Program-made: the position numbers and the translations under genes
The notes under the pieces: generated by a model
Seen by the model: the letters and a program-made list of their open reading frames with translations, nothing else
The model's database searches: none
Told to the model about the DNA's origin: nothing
NCBI GenBank assembly: GCA_023474385.1
Contig: JAMCYB010000011.1
Coordinates: 1 to 64,000, forward strand
DNA: 64,000 bases
Direction: 5' to 3'
Source of the DNA: Candidatus Martarchaeota archaeon
GTDB lineage: Archaea > Micrarchaeota > Micrarchaeia > Micrarchaeales > Micrarchaeaceae
Shown here: positions 52,839-62,065 of the stretch, one piece after another
How positions within the stretch are numbered: position 1 is the first letter of the stretch
Layout: each line of letters starts with the position of its first letter

Positions 52839-53699
52839 CTAAGTTACCAGAAAGTAAATTGCCACAATCATTACAACCGATAGTGCAAGCTTCCTCTTCA
52901 TAGCGGATTCTCCGAATAGCAGCCCTCCGCCAACTACCGTTATGAGAACGTCGGCTCCATTCCTCAACGGCGATGCAACGCTAACAAAGGTCCCTGCCAG
53001 CGCGAAATAGTATGTTGCCCTATAAGCTACTGTCAATGCGCTTATCGCTATAATGGGTATTTTGTATCTCGACAAGTTCTGCGCAATCTCCTTAACTCCA
53101 CCGTACCGTATGCTTATGTAAACCATCATGTTAGCCGCTATGAAAAATTCAGCCAGGACCAGATAAGTAAGGGGTTGCACAGTATACAGCGTGTATTTCA
53201 TCAGTATGCCGGCCACCGCCATCAGCACCATATCCAAAATTAGGTAGTAAATATACTTTTTATCGGCAAATCCGCTCCGTTTGCTCCCTGACCTAAACAT
53301 CATCATGTAAACCGCTGCCACTATTATCACTATGCTCGCATACTGGATGATTGTAAGCTGCTCCCCGAGCAGGATGAAAGCGAAAATTACTATCAAGAGC
53401 TGCGGGACCGAGCTGAACAGCGGCGACGCTATGCTTATGTTCCCATGCTTGTAGACCCGCGCAGTGAGCACGTAGGTGATAGTGGAGAAGAAGCTTACTG
53501 CATATATCAGCCCTACGTCCACAAGGCTGATTTTGAAGTTTGTGAACGGTATGAAAACGAGGGCCATGACGGCAGTCACAAGTGAAAAGCTTGCGGTGTA
53601 CGCCGTTGCGTGCTCGCTTTTGAGGACACGTTTTTCTATCAGGCTTGAGACCGCCATCACTACTCCGGATAAGATGATCAGGAAGTAGAGGTACAGCAT
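52839..53699 (-). CDS. EamA/DMT family transporter
   Basis: This 286-residue protein has ten predicted membrane helices in two halves, each with an EamA-like pattern (ISIASPLFSSVPQLLIVIFAFILLGEQL; SVASPLRNGADVLITVVGGGLLFGE). It probably exports a small metabolite. The gene is preceded on the same strand by an anchored protein gene. Confidence 0.8.
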   Translation of the reverse strand: MLYLYFLIILSGVVMAVSSLIEKRVLKSEHATAYTASFSLVTAVMALVFIPFTNFKISLVDVGLIYAVSFFSTITYVLTARVYKHGNISIASPLFSSVPQLLIVIFAFILLGEQLTIIQYASIVIIVAAVYMMMFRSGSKRSGFADKKYIYYLILDMVLMAVAGILMKYTLYTVQPLTYLVLAEFFIAANMMVYISIRYGGVKEIAQNLSRYKIPIIAISALTVAYRATYYFALAGTFVSVASPLRNGADVLITVVGGGLLFGESAMKRKLALSVVMIVAIYFLVT

Positions 53700-53707
53700 T
53701 CATGCAC

Positions 53708-54109
53708 CTAGCTGCTGTTGCTGATGTTCTTTATCTGCGAATAGAGTGCCTTGCTCGCATTGTACGAATTGGTGGAGTTCGTGTACAGCCTGTTTATCGT
53801 AAGCCAGATCTCCTTAAGCTTTGCTATTCCTGCGCTGTAGTTCTTAGAGCCAGAAAGCAAGCTCGACACTACACTGTTGTTCGTATGGTTCTCAGACCAC
53901 GCTATGAACGAGCTCTGGTTCATATATTCCGTTATGTTGTAGAATTGCTCCGTGCCATTAAGGCTCAGCGGCAGGCTCGTGTTCGTTGACTTTATTTTGT
54001 TCACGGAATAATTCCGGAACTGGCTGCTGGTTATCACAAGATATACAAACGCCACCACTATCACAAAAGCGATTATGCGTTTCAGCATGCCCCCTTTCTT
54101 GTTTGCCAT
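53708..54109 (-). CDS. Single-pass anchored extracytoplasmic protein, unknown
   Basis: This 133-residue protein has a basic start (MANKKGGMLKR), one helix (IIAFVIVVAFVYLVITSS) and an outside domain with nine or so N-x-S/T sequons and no cysteine. It resembles the mature region of other surface proteins of this genome only in composition. No domain is recognised. It begins the operon with the EamA transporter. Confidence 0.65.
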   Translation of the reverse strand: MANKKGGMLKRIIAFVIVVAFVYLVITSSQFRNYSVNKIKSTNTSLPLSLNGTEQFYNITEYMNQSSFIAWSENHTNNSVVSSLLSGSKNYSAGIAKLKEIWLTINRLYTNSTNSYNASKALYSQIKNISNSS

Positions 54110-54170
54110 ATGCCCACTATTTTTGCTTTACGATTTCCAGCTAAAAGCTTTATGCATATGCGTCTCGTGA

Positions 54171-54243
54171 TAGTCCCGGCAGGATTCGAACCTGCGTAGC
54201 AGGGTCCAAAGCCCTGCGTCCTTGGCCTCTAGACGACGGGACT
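54171..54243 (-). tRNA. trnQ: tRNA-Gln(UUG)
   Basis: The minus strand gives a normal 73-base cloverleaf: acceptor AGTCCCG at 54243 with CGGGACT, the D arm, the anticodon stem CAGGG/CCCTG with loop CTTTGGA (anticodon TTG), a T arm CAGGTTCGAATCCTG and discriminator A. No intron and no encoded CCA are present. Confidence 0.95.
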
Positions 54244-54305
54244 GCCAAGGATTCGCGATATATGGTTTAATGTAAAAGGTTTATAATATTGTTTGCAAAG
54301 TATAT

Positions 54306-56255
54306 ATGCTTCCTACATGCGTGATTCCGATGCTGAAGTTCAAGACTACCGCAGACGTGAAGGTGCCTTCCGCGCTCATAGACCAGGTTATAGGGCAGAA
54401 GAACGCAGCATCCATAATAAAAAAGGCAGCCAAGCAGCGCAGGAATGTCCTGCTTATAGGCGAACCCGGAACCGGCAAAACGATGCTGGCGCAGGCAATG
54501 GCTGAGATGCTTCCAGTGACCGAGCTCGAGGATGTCCTGGTGTACCGCAACACCAACGATGAGAACCAGCCAATCATAAAGGTCGTGAAGACCTATCCTG
54601 ACGGGGTAAAGAAGGATGCGGATGGCCAGGGCAGGCAGATACTGAAGGAGGAACGCATGAAGAACAGGATGAACCTCAACCGCGGCACATCATATGTAAC
54701 GCCACTGATACTCGCTTTCGTAATAATACTTTTCGCGCTTTCGCTCACCAACATATTCAAGGGATACGAGATAATAGTGCTGGCCGCCCTGATATTGGGC
54801 GTAATGATATTTGGTTCTATGCTGCTTTTCATGAGCGGCTTCTCGCGCCGTATGCCAATACCAGGCATGCCTAATGAGCAGAACGAGCCAAAGCTCATAG
54901 TCGACAATACTGGGATGTCGCATGCGCCTTTCATAGATGCGACAGGCGCCAAGGCGGGTGCGCTCTTCGGCGACGTCAGGCACGACCCGCTGCAGACAGG
55001 CGGCCTTGGAACTCCGGCGCATCTCAGAGTCGAGAGCGGCGCGATACACAAGTCGAACAAGGGAGTGCTATTTGTCGATGAGGTCTCAAGCCTTGTGATG
55101 AGGTCGCAGCAGGAGCTTCTCACGGCTATGCAGGAGAAGAAATACACGATAACAGGCCAGAGCGAGATGAGTTCAGGAGCGCTTGTCAAGACAGAGCCAG
55201 TGCCATGCGATTTCATACTTGTGGCTGCCGGCAACATACAGGATATACAGCACATGCATCCCGCATTAAGGTCCAGGATACGCGGGTACGGATACGAGGT
55301 ATACATGGACTCCACGATGGAGGATACCGCAAAGAACCGCGACGCCATAATACAGTTCATAGCGCAGGAAGTTGCAAAGGACGGCAAGATACCGCATTTT
55401 GACAGGTCCGCGGTGGAAGAGATGCTCGAGGAGGCCCGCAGGCGTGCGGGAAGGAAGGGCAGGCTAACCCTTGTTCTGAGGGACCTCGGAGGGCTTCTTC
55501 GCGCCGCTGGAGACCTTGCCGTAGAGCGCAACAAGAAGTTCGTTACTGCGAAGGAGGTGGAGGACGCAAAGCTGCTTGCTTCGCCCATAGAGGCGCAGGT
55601 GGTTTCGCAGCACATAGAGAACAGGAAGGATTATCGCGTGTTCAACACTTCAGGTTTTGCGGTTGGAAAGGTCAACGGTCTCGCAGTAGTCGGCGGCAGC
55701 TCGACTTATGCCGGGCTTGTAATACCGATAGTTGCGGAGGTCACTCCCGCAAGCTCCAGATCAGAGGGCAAGTTCATCCCAACCGGCAAGCTGGGCAAGA
55801 TAGCAACCGAAGCAGTGAAGAACGTCAGCGCAGTGATAAAGAAGCACATGGGCAAGGACGTCGCGAATTACGACATGCACGTGCAGTTCCTGCAGACCTA
55901 CGAGGGCATAGAGGGCGACAGCGCGAGCATATCAGTTGCGATAAGCATAATATCTGCGATGGAGAACCTTCCTGTCGACCAGTCGATAGCAATGACAGGA
56001 TCCCTTTCGGTGCGCGGCGAAGTCCTTCCAGTAGGTGGTGTTACCAGCAAGATTGAGGCCGCGCTCGCAGCTGGAATAAAGAGCGTAATCATACCTGCAA
56101 GCAACAAGGGCGATGTATACTTGAGCAAGCCCAATCTGAAGAGGATACGCCTGATACCGGTAAAGACGCTTGACGAGGTCATGAAGTATGCGTTCAAGCA
56201 GTCGACACGCCGCGACGAGATAATCAGGGAGCTCAAAAAGAACAGAAAAGGATGA
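54306..56255 (+). CDS. lonB: Membrane-bound archaeal Lon protease (LonB)
   Basis: This 649-residue protein begins with [19 protein letters not shown] and Walker [18 protein letters not shown]; two membrane helices (about residues 122-140 and 147-172) are inserted in the AAA domain; Walker B is [11 protein letters not shown]. The protease domain has Ser in [13 protein letters not shown] and Lys in [12 protein letters not shown]. It degrades membrane and misfolded proteins. TTTATAATA at 54280 places transcription close to ATG 54306; ATG 54330 is the alternative. Confidence 0.95.
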   Translation: MLPTCVIPMLKFKTTADVKVPSALIDQVIGQKNAASIIKKAAKQRRNVLLIGEPGTGKTMLAQAMAEMLPVTELEDVLVYRNTNDENQPIIKVVKTYPDGVKKDADGQGRQILKEERMKNRMNLNRGTSYVTPLILAFVIILFALSLTNIFKGYEIIVLAALILGVMIFGSMLLFMSGFSRRMPIPGMPNEQNEPKLIVDNTGMSHAPFIDATGAKAGALFGDVRHDPLQTGGLGTPAHLRVESGAIHKSNKGVLFVDEVSSLVMRSQQELLTAMQEKKYTITGQSEMSSGALVKTEPVPCDFILVAAGNIQDIQHMHPALRSRIRGYGYEVYMDSTMEDTAKNRDAIIQFIAQEVAKDGKIPHFDRSAVEEMLEEARRRAGRKGRLTLVLRDLGGLLRAAGDLAVERNKKFVTAKEVEDAKLLASPIEAQVVSQHIENRKDYRVFNTSGFAVGKVNGLAVVGGSSTYAGLVIPIVAEVTPASSRSEGKFIPTGKLGKIATEAVKNVSAVIKKHMGKDVANYDMHVQFLQTYEGIEGDSASISVAISIISAMENLPVDQSIAMTGSLSVRGEVLPVGGVTSKIEAALAAGIKSVIIPASNKGDVYLSKPNLKRIRLIPVKTLDEVMKYAFKQSTRRDEIIRELKKNRKG

Positions 56256-56259
56256 TTTC

Positions 56260-57366
56260 TTGCCAAAGAACACAGATTCTACCCCGTCTGAGAAGCTTGA
56301 GGAATTCGGGCGGAGCATACTGAACGACGTTAAGAAGGGCTCCAACCCAAGGTTCATCACTGCTGTAAGATCCAGGTCAAACGTGGTGTACGAGGAGAAG
56401 GAGGGCTACCTGACTCTCGGCGGCGCCCAGGAGGAGAGAAATTTCATAAACATAGCGCAGTCAAAGCGCTTCATGCAGACTACTGCCATAGCGGCAAAAT
56501 GCCACCAGTTCATCAGGGAAAACCTTCATACTACAATAAGGGGTCTCTTCTACCAGCTTAAATATTCGCTGGGAGAGGACGTCGATGAAAACATATTCAA
56601 CGAGCAAAGCGAGTCCAACCCGCTCATAGAGGATCTTGAAGCATCGCTAGGGATAAAGAGGGAGGATCTGAATCTGAACGCAAACAGGAAGGGCGTGCTC
56701 GCTGGCAACATGCGCGTGATGGACAGCTTCGGCGGCGAGCAGTTGGAAATAGATGCCAGCAAGCAGGGAAGGAGCGGCTGGGCGATACCAAGCGACGTCG
56801 ACAACGACATACAGTTTGTCGACGTGAAGGCCAAGTACGTGCTTGTCATAGAGAAGGATGCAATATGGCAGAGGCTCAACGAGGACGGATACTGGAAGAA
56901 GGAGAACGCGATAATAATATCGCCACAGGGACAGGCTGCGAGGGGCGCCAGGAGGCTGATACGCAAGCTTTCAGACATGGGCCTCCCGATATACGTCTTC
57001 AACGACTGCGACGCTTGGGGATGGTACATATACTGGACGATAAAGACCGGAAGCATGAACCTCGCCTACATAGGGAAGGACATAGCCACCCCGAAAGCGA
57101 AGTTCATAGGTGTCACCATGTCAGATCTTGAGCACTATGAGTTCCTGAACAAGCTCACCATGAGGGCCAGCGAGGTTGACCTCAAGAGAGCTCAGGAAAT
57201 GCTCTCGTATCCATGGATCAGCAAGCATAAGGAGTGGGCTGAAGAGCTCAAGAAAGTGCTTAAGACAAAGACCAAGCTCGAGCAGGACACACTTCAGGGC
57301 CCAAGGCTCACTTTTGTTGGTGAGTATCTGAGGGAGAAGATAAGCAATAAGGAATTCCTGCCGTAA
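56260..57366 (+). CDS. top6A: DNA topoisomerase VI subunit A
   Basis: This 368-residue Spo11-like protein has the catalytic Tyr in TIRGLFYQLKYSLG, GGEQLEIDASKQGRSGWAIP, a TOPRIM Glu in YVLVIEKDAIWQRL and the Asp pair in VFNDCDAWGWYIY. With Top6B it relaxes and decatenates DNA. The B subunit gene, usually adjacent, is not next to it or elsewhere in this window. The TTG start at 56260 lies five bases after lonB. Confidence 0.94.
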   Translation: MPKNTDSTPSEKLEEFGRSILNDVKKGSNPRFITAVRSRSNVVYEEKEGYLTLGGAQEERNFINIAQSKRFMQTTAIAAKCHQFIRENLHTTIRGLFYQLKYSLGEDVDENIFNEQSESNPLIEDLEASLGIKREDLNLNANRKGVLAGNMRVMDSFGGEQLEIDASKQGRSGWAIPSDVDNDIQFVDVKAKYVLVIEKDAIWQRLNEDGYWKKENAIIISPQGQAARGARRLIRKLSDMGLPIYVFNDCDAWGWYIYWTIKTGSMNLAYIGKDIATPKAKFIGVTMSDLEHYEFLNKLTMRASEVDLKRAQEMLSYPWISKHKEWAEELKKVLKTKTKLEQDTLQGPRLTFVGEYLREKISNKEFLP

Positions 57367-57387
57367 TTAACGAAAATATGCGAGGAG

Positions 57388-58704
57388 TCAGACTATTATC
57401 GCGGGGTGCACGTCGTTCATCCCAAGCTTCTTGAGCGTCTCCTCCGGATTGTAGTAGTAGTCCCTGACGACCTGGCTTATCTGCTTCATGTCCCTTATCC
57501 CGTACTTGTTCATGTTCTCCAGTATTGCCGCCCTTGTGACCTCCTCAGCGAGTATGTCCCCTGGATTTACGCCTATCGCCTTGGAGAGCGCATCCCTGTA
57601 TGTTACGCTCGGGAGTATCTGGGCTGCCTGGTGCGTCTTATAGTCATATTTGTACAAATCGGAGAGCAGTATCTTTGTCTCCATGCCGCTCACCTCGGAG
57701 ATCTGCACGACCTTCCTGTAGGGCTTCCCCTTCATGTACACCTGCGAGAGCACGAATAGTACGTCTATTGCGGGTATTATTTCAGTGGGCACGTTCATAG
57801 GCTCGTTCTCCAGCCTGTTTACAATGTCCCTTGTCGATGATGCATGTATCGTGCTCATGGAATTCTTTCCTATGTTCATTGCGGTTACCATGTCCTTGGC
57901 TTCCGCGCCCCTCACCTCGCCGATTATTATCATGTCCGGTCTCATCCTGAGCGTATTCTTGACGAGCTCCTGCATCGTAAGCTCCTCGCTGGTCTCAAGC
58001 CTTACGCAGTTCTCCTGGGTAGTAGTGTCGAGTTCATACGTTTCTTCTATGGTCACTATCCTCTGTTCAGGCCTAAAGAAAGAGAACATCGCGTTTAGCA
58101 TCGTGGTCTTTCCAGCCGCAGGCATTCCGCCGAATAGTATGTTGGCAGGCCTCGCCTTGAAACCGTCCACATAGACCCAGAGCCTTGCCGCTATGCTGTA
58201 GTCTATTACGCCTAGGTTTATCAGGTCTATTATGCTCAGCGCCTTCCCCTTGAAGTTCCTTATCGTTATGTCGTATCCGAGCGGCGAGGACACTATGTTT
58301 GCCCTGCTCCCGCTTGGCATGTGAACATCTAATATGTTTCCCTTGGCAGCTGAATTGGTCGCGTACGCCCTAAGCTTTTTGACGAATACGTTCAGCTCCT
58401 CGATATTCTCGAAAGCCTTGTCGAGCATCTTCTCGCCCTGCTGCGAGTGGTAATAGAATATGCTCTGTGTGTTGTTTACCATTATGTCCTCAACAAACTG
58501 GTCGGTAACGAGCTTGTCTATCGGTGAAAGGTCGTTGATGTCCCTGAAGATCTCGCCTACTTCGTCCTCGCTGATATCCCCCTTTATCGACTTCGCCACA
58601 TTTTTTACGAGTTCGTACTTTTTCTGGTCGCTCTTCAAGTTCACGAATTTGCCCTCGAGCCCGTCAAGAATCCTGTTCTCCAGATCATAGAGCTTTTGGT
58701 CCAT
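57388..58704 (-). CDS. Type II/IV secretion ATPase (archaeal pilus/GspE-like)
   Basis: This 438-residue ATPase has an N-terminal domain with DQFVEDIMVNNTQSIFYYH, then GSRANIVSSPLGYDITIRNF, Walker A LFGGMPAAGKTTMLNAMF, the Asp box VTIEETYELD, Walker B MIIIGEVRGAEAKDM and a His box STIHASSTRD. It matches ATPases driving archaeal type IV pili or related machines. No TadC-like membrane partner or pilin lies next to it. A GTG at 58725 would add seven residues. Confidence 0.88.
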   Translation of the reverse strand: MDQKLYDLENRILDGLEGKFVNLKSDQKKYELVKNVAKSIKGDISEDEVGEIFRDINDLSPIDKLVTDQFVEDIMVNNTQSIFYYHSQQGEKMLDKAFENIEELNVFVKKLRAYATNSAAKGNILDVHMPSGSRANIVSSPLGYDITIRNFKGKALSIIDLINLGVIDYSIAARLWVYVDGFKARPANILFGGMPAAGKTTMLNAMFSFFRPEQRIVTIEETYELDTTTQENCVRLETSEELTMQELVKNTLRMRPDMIIIGEVRGAEAKDMVTAMNIGKNSMSTIHASSTRDIVNRLENEPMNVPTEIIPAIDVLFVLSQVYMKGKPYRKVVQISEVSGMETKILLSDLYKYDYKTHQAAQILPSVTYRDALSKAIGVNPGDILAEEVTRAAILENMNKYGIRDMKQISQVVRDYYYNPEETLKKLGMNDVHPAIIV

Positions 58705-58740
58705 CGAATCAGAGCCTATACTCACCCAACCTTAATAAAT

Positions 58741-59886
58741 TTATGCGGCTGGGATTATCCTGTCAAGAATGAAATCTGTGCTGTAAGGAACCATGTCATC
58801 GTACGATTCGCCGGTGCCAAGGAAGAGTATTGGTATTCCTGACGAATGGGCTATGGATATCGCGTTCCCGCCCTTTGCATCGCAATCGAGCTTGGTCAAT
58901 ATTATCCCGTCAACCTTTATGCTTTTTGAAAATTCTCCGACCTGGTTCAGCACCGCATTGCCCCCTGTGCTCTCTGCCACGTATATGGTGATGTCAGGCT
59001 TCGCCACCCTGTACATCTTCTCCACTTCCCTGAGCAAGTTCCTGTTGGTCTCCTGCCTTCCGGCTGTGTCTATAAGCACTGTGTCTATCCCGTGTGCCGT
59101 GGCGTATTTTATAGCGTCGAAAGCTACGCTAGCCGGATCCGCGCCATAGGAGCTCTTTATTATTGGCACGCCGACCTTCTTGGCATGGTACTCGCTCTGC
59201 TCTATCGCAGCTGCCCTGAACGTGTCGCTAGCTGAGAATACCGTGCTTATGCCTTCTGACGAGAGAAGCTTTGCAACCTTCGCCATCGTTGTGGTCTTTC
59301 CTGTGCCGTTGGGCCCCAGGAACAGTATCCTCACCGGAAGCTGCCCGCTCGCCTTCCTGGCCTTCACGAATTCGATTATATTGGGGCCAGAAGCGTTGGA
59401 TTTCATTACATCCTCGAGTGAAGCCCTCACAAGCTCCACCAGGCGCGATTTCATGTCCCGTGCGCCTATGTGCTCTTCAAGCAGCCTTTCCCTGAGGCTT
59501 TCCGATATGGATTCCGCAGTCTCGAAAGAAACGTCGGACTCGAGGAGCAGCACCTTTATGTTCTGCACAAAATCATCTACCTCATTTTCTCCAAGCCGCA
59601 CATTGCCGAGGACAGAGCCCTTTATCTTGGTCCCAAGCGATATGTGTATCTTTTCTTCAACCTGGTTCTGCGGCTTCTCCTTCTGTGCGGCCTTACTGGG
59701 CGCGGCAGGCGCGCTTTCCGGTTCAGGCTCCGCCTCCCTCAATTTTGCCGGAGCTGTGTTCTGCTTCTCAGCCTCGGTCGTGTCCTCCGGTTCGCTGGTT
59801 TCCTGCGGTTCTTCCGCAGATTCCTCCTCCTTTTTTGCAAATCCCCGTATGGCTTCTGACAGCCTCTCCTTCAGCCTGTTGAACAT
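58741..59886 (-). CDS. ftsY: Signal recognition particle receptor FtsY
   Basis: This 381-residue SRP GTPase has an N-terminal Glu/Pro/Ala/Lys-rich stretch (residues 15-75), then the N domain and the G domain with LFLGPNGTGKTTTMAKVAKL, DTAGRQETNRNLLREV and TKLDCDAKGGNAI. It docks SRP-ribosome complexes at the membrane. Its ATG overlaps the prefoldin alpha stop (ATGA). Confidence 0.95.
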   Translation of the reverse strand: MFNRLKERLSEAIRGFAKKEEESAEEPQETSEPEDTTEAEKQNTAPAKLREAEPEPESAPAAPSKAAQKEKPQNQVEEKIHISLGTKIKGSVLGNVRLGENEVDDFVQNIKVLLLESDVSFETAESISESLRERLLEEHIGARDMKSRLVELVRASLEDVMKSNASGPNIIEFVKARKASGQLPVRILFLGPNGTGKTTTMAKVAKLLSSEGISTVFSASDTFRAAAIEQSEYHAKKVGVPIIKSSYGADPASVAFDAIKYATAHGIDTVLIDTAGRQETNRNLLREVEKMYRVAKPDITIYVAESTGGNAVLNQVGEFSKSIKVDGIILTKLDCDAKGGNAISIAHSSGIPILFLGTGESYDDMVPYSTDFILDRIIPAA

Positions 59887-60311
59887 CACTCGACACCGGT
59901 TTGCGCTCCAAACCTTGCGCCTATCTCGCGGAGGGCCTTCTCTATGTTGCCCTTTTCAGAGTACATCTTTTTCATGTAGGCGTTCACTCCCTCGAGCCTG
60001 CTGCTTATTACCTCCTTCGCTACTTCTACCGGCGACTCGACAAGGTATCCCCCGCCTACGTCTATTACGAAGCTGTCGGAACTGTCAATCTTCGACTTCA
60101 GGAAAAGCCCCTCGCCGGATGGGAGAAATGCGTCGGAGCCATTCACCATTCTGTAGTTTTCAAGCGTCTGTAGCGCCGCATTTAGCCCCTGCATGATGCC
60201 TAGCGCCTCATCAAGCCTCTGTGCCACTATGCCGTACTGCTCCTGGTACACGCTGTACATGTATCTGAGCCTTTCAGACTCCTCCTCACCAGATGCCTCT
60301 GGAGACTGCAT
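59886..60311 (-). CDS. pfdA: Prefoldin subunit alpha
   Basis: This 141-residue coiled-coil protein has two helices around a beta region (SGEGLFLKSKIDSSDSFVIDVGGGYLVE), the alpha-prefoldin pattern. It assembles with the beta subunit encoded at 4669-5010. The ATG overlaps the LX stop by one base (TGATG). Confidence 0.9.
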   Translation of the reverse strand: MQSPEASGEEESERLRYMYSVYQEQYGIVAQRLDEALGIMQGLNAALQTLENYRMVNGSDAFLPSGEGLFLKSKIDSSDSFVIDVGGGYLVESPVEVAKEVISSRLEGVNAYMKKMYSEKGNIEKALREIGARFGAQTGVE

Positions 60312-60484
60312 CACTGCACCTTCTCTATTTTGGTTATGCTTACCTTCCTCCTGGCTATCCTGTATTTGCTGCCCATCCTGGCAAGCGCCATGTCGATGGC
60401 ATGCTTCTCGCTCGTGGCCTCGAGTTCGAGCTTGAACCCGTGCTTGTAGTTCGCGTCAAGGGATCCCTCTATGAGAAATTTCAT
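60311..60484 (-). CDS. rplX: Ribosomal protein eL20 (L18Ae/LX)
   Basis: A 57-residue protein found by reading the minus strand: MKFLIEGSLDANYKHGFKLE, then ATSEKHAIDMALARMGSKYR and a basic end. It is the archaeal LX protein. The eIF6 stop overlaps its ATG and its stop overlaps the prefoldin alpha start, which fits the conserved eIF6-LX-pfdA order. Confidence 0.92.
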   Translation of the reverse strand: MKFLIEGSLDANYKHGFKLELEATSEKHAIDMALARMGSKYRIARRKVSITKIEKVQ

Positions 60485-61173
60485 TTTTTCACCGTATTAT
60501 CGTCTATGTCAAGCGCGTCCATCACCCTCGCAAGCTCGAACCCCGTGGTCGAATCGCCTACGAGGAGCCCTGAGCCGTTTGATATCGTACCCAGGCCTAT
60601 GCCAAGCCCTCCAGTGTTGACCGTTGTCATCACCGGCTTCATGCCCACAACCTTCTCCATCTCCTCCACTTCGTCCTCTGAGCTCCTGTTGTTCATCGCG
60701 AGCCCCCTGTTTGTCAGTATATTGTTCGCCCCGACAGTTTTAAACCTTCCCGTTTCGAAGCTTACTGTTTCGACTCCCAGCGCGTCGCCTATCTGCTCCG
60801 CGCTCTCCCTGTCATAATCCGGATTTATCAGCGCTATCCTGTCGTTTGCAAGTATGTTGTTTCCCACGGCGTTCATGTTGCTCTTGAGCACGCAAAGGTT
60901 TTCTCCCTCTACAAGGTGCTTCTTCATCTCCCTTATCTCGTAATCCCTCGCAATGTTGGAGACGACAACGCCGTTGGAATTCCCCCTCGCGTATATTCCC
61001 GCCATGTCGGACCCGTTCACGCTGAGCTCGACAATCCTGGCGCCCAAAAGGCTGCCAAGGTACCCTTTTACTTTCTGCGTCAGCCCTGCCCCAGCTATCA
61101 CGTACTTGTCGCAGGCGTTTGCATAAGCCCCTATATAATCAGTTCCACGTATGGAGTACTTCGCTACCCCCAT
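60481..61173 (-). CDS. eif6: Translation initiation factor 6
   Basis: A 230-residue pentein-fold protein with IGAYANACDKYVIAGAGLT, GNSNGVVVSNIARDYE, LKSNMNAVGNNILANDRIAL and MTTVNTGGLGIGLGTISNGS. It binds the large subunit and stops premature joining. It lies between eL31 and LX. Confidence 0.96.
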   Translation of the reverse strand: MGVAKYSIRGTDYIGAYANACDKYVIAGAGLTQKVKGYLGSLLGARIVELSVNGSDMAGIYARGNSNGVVVSNIARDYEIREMKKHLVEGENLCVLKSNMNAVGNNILANDRIALINPDYDRESAEQIGDALGVETVSFETGRFKTVGANNILTNRGLAMNNRSSEDEVEEMEKVVGMKPVMTTVNTGGLGIGLGTISNGSGLLVGDSTTGFELARVMDALDIDDNTVKK

Positions 61174-61178
61174 CCAAA

Positions 61179-61583
61179 TCAGCCGCTCTCCTTCTTGGGC
61201 GAGGGCTTCTTGGCCGCCTTTGCAGGGCTCTCCTTGCCGTTCTCCTTCTGCTTCGGCTCGGCTGGCGCAGCCTTCTGCTTGCGCCCTCCTTTCGCCTTTG
61301 TCTCCGGCACTGCGGCATCCTTCTTTGCCGCTACTCCGAATTCGCTCACCATCGCCCTTCCGCCGTCAATCTTCACGTTAAGCTTCACCGGCACCATCGT
61401 CTTCGAGTAGTGCTTCATTATCCTGGAGTTCAGCTCCTTAGATATCTTGACGTCCTCTTCCCTGAGCTTGGTGTAGTGCGCTACCCTGTTTCGTATGTAG
61501 CCTGCAGCTTTCTTGAACCTTTTGGTCCTAGGCTGCTTCACCAAGTACTTTCTTATCCCTATTGTTATAAGTCTGTCTGCCAT
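61179..61583 (-). CDS. rpl31e: Ribosomal protein eL31 with basic C-terminal tail
   Basis: The first 85 residues are a normal eL31 (TIGIRKYLVKQPRTKRFKKA, GYIRNRVAHYTKLREEDVKI, MKHYSKTMVPVKLNVKI). The remaining 50 residues are Lys/Ala/Pro/Glu-rich low complexity, roughly half again the usual length. The tail may thread into rRNA or be exposed at the exit-tunnel rim, where eL31 sits. ATG 61583 gives the family start. Confidence 0.93.
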   Translation of the reverse strand: MADRLITIGIRKYLVKQPRTKRFKKAAGYIRNRVAHYTKLREEDVKISKELNSRIMKHYSKTMVPVKLNVKIDGGRAMVSEFGVAAKKDAAVPETKAKGGRKQKAAPAEPKQKENGKESPAKAAKKPSPKKESG

Positions 61584-61587
61584 CAAA

Positions 61588-61752
61588 TCATCCCTTGTTG
61601 CTGAAGCCAAGCTTCTTCCTCCTCCAGCTCCTCATGTTCCTGTTTGTCTGTATCTTCCTATGGGTCCTAAGCGTCACAAGCACTGGCAGCCTTCTCTGCT
61701 GCTTGATCTTCTTGCCAAGCCTCCTCTTCTTGTAAGCAGTTTTCTTTGTCAT
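61588..61752 (-). CDS. rpl39e: Ribosomal protein eL39
   Basis: A 54-residue, very basic protein read on the minus strand: MTKKTAYKKRRLGKKIKQQR, then LPVLVTLRTHRKIQTNRNMR and SWRRKKLGF. It lines the exit tunnel. It lies between PDCD5 and eL31, its usual archaeal place. Confidence 0.94.
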   Translation of the reverse strand: MTKKTAYKKRRLGKKIKQQRRLPVLVTLRTHRKIQTNRNMRSWRRKKLGFSNKG

Positions 61753-61759
61753 AAAATCA

Positions 61760-62065
61760 CTATTTACGCTTAAAATCTATCTTTGTCTCGGGCCTGTATG
61801 TCAGCTTCTGCAGGAGCGCAACAAGCTGCGCCTCGCTTATCTTGCCGCTTACCCTGTTCTGCTGTATCACAGATATCACCAGGTTGGTGAGCTGCACGTA
61901 CAGCTGCTCGTTCGAGGCCTTAATGTTCATCATTCTCGTATATGCGTCGGCGTCTAGCACCTGTTTGAGCACCTCCTTTCTCTGCTGCTCCTCCTGCATC
62001 TTCCTGATTGCCGAAGCGTACCTCTTCTTGAGCTCCTTCTGATCGTACTCCTCTCCCTCGGCCAT
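61760..62065 (-). CDS. PDCD5 family DNA-binding protein
   Basis: A 101-residue helical protein with RYASAIRKMQEEQQRKEVLK, LDADAYTRMMNIKASNEQLY and LLQKLTYRPETKIDFKRK, the PDCD5/TFAR19 family found in all archaea next to eS19. The first five bases of its gene (ATGGC) are also the left end of the 194-bp tandem repeat, so its translation start has been copied. Confidence 0.93.
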   Translation of the reverse strand: MAEGEEYDQKELKKRYASAIRKMQEEQQRKEVLKQVLDADAYTRMMNIKASNEQLYVQLTNLVISVIQQNRVSGKISEAQLVALLQKLTYRPETKIDFKRK

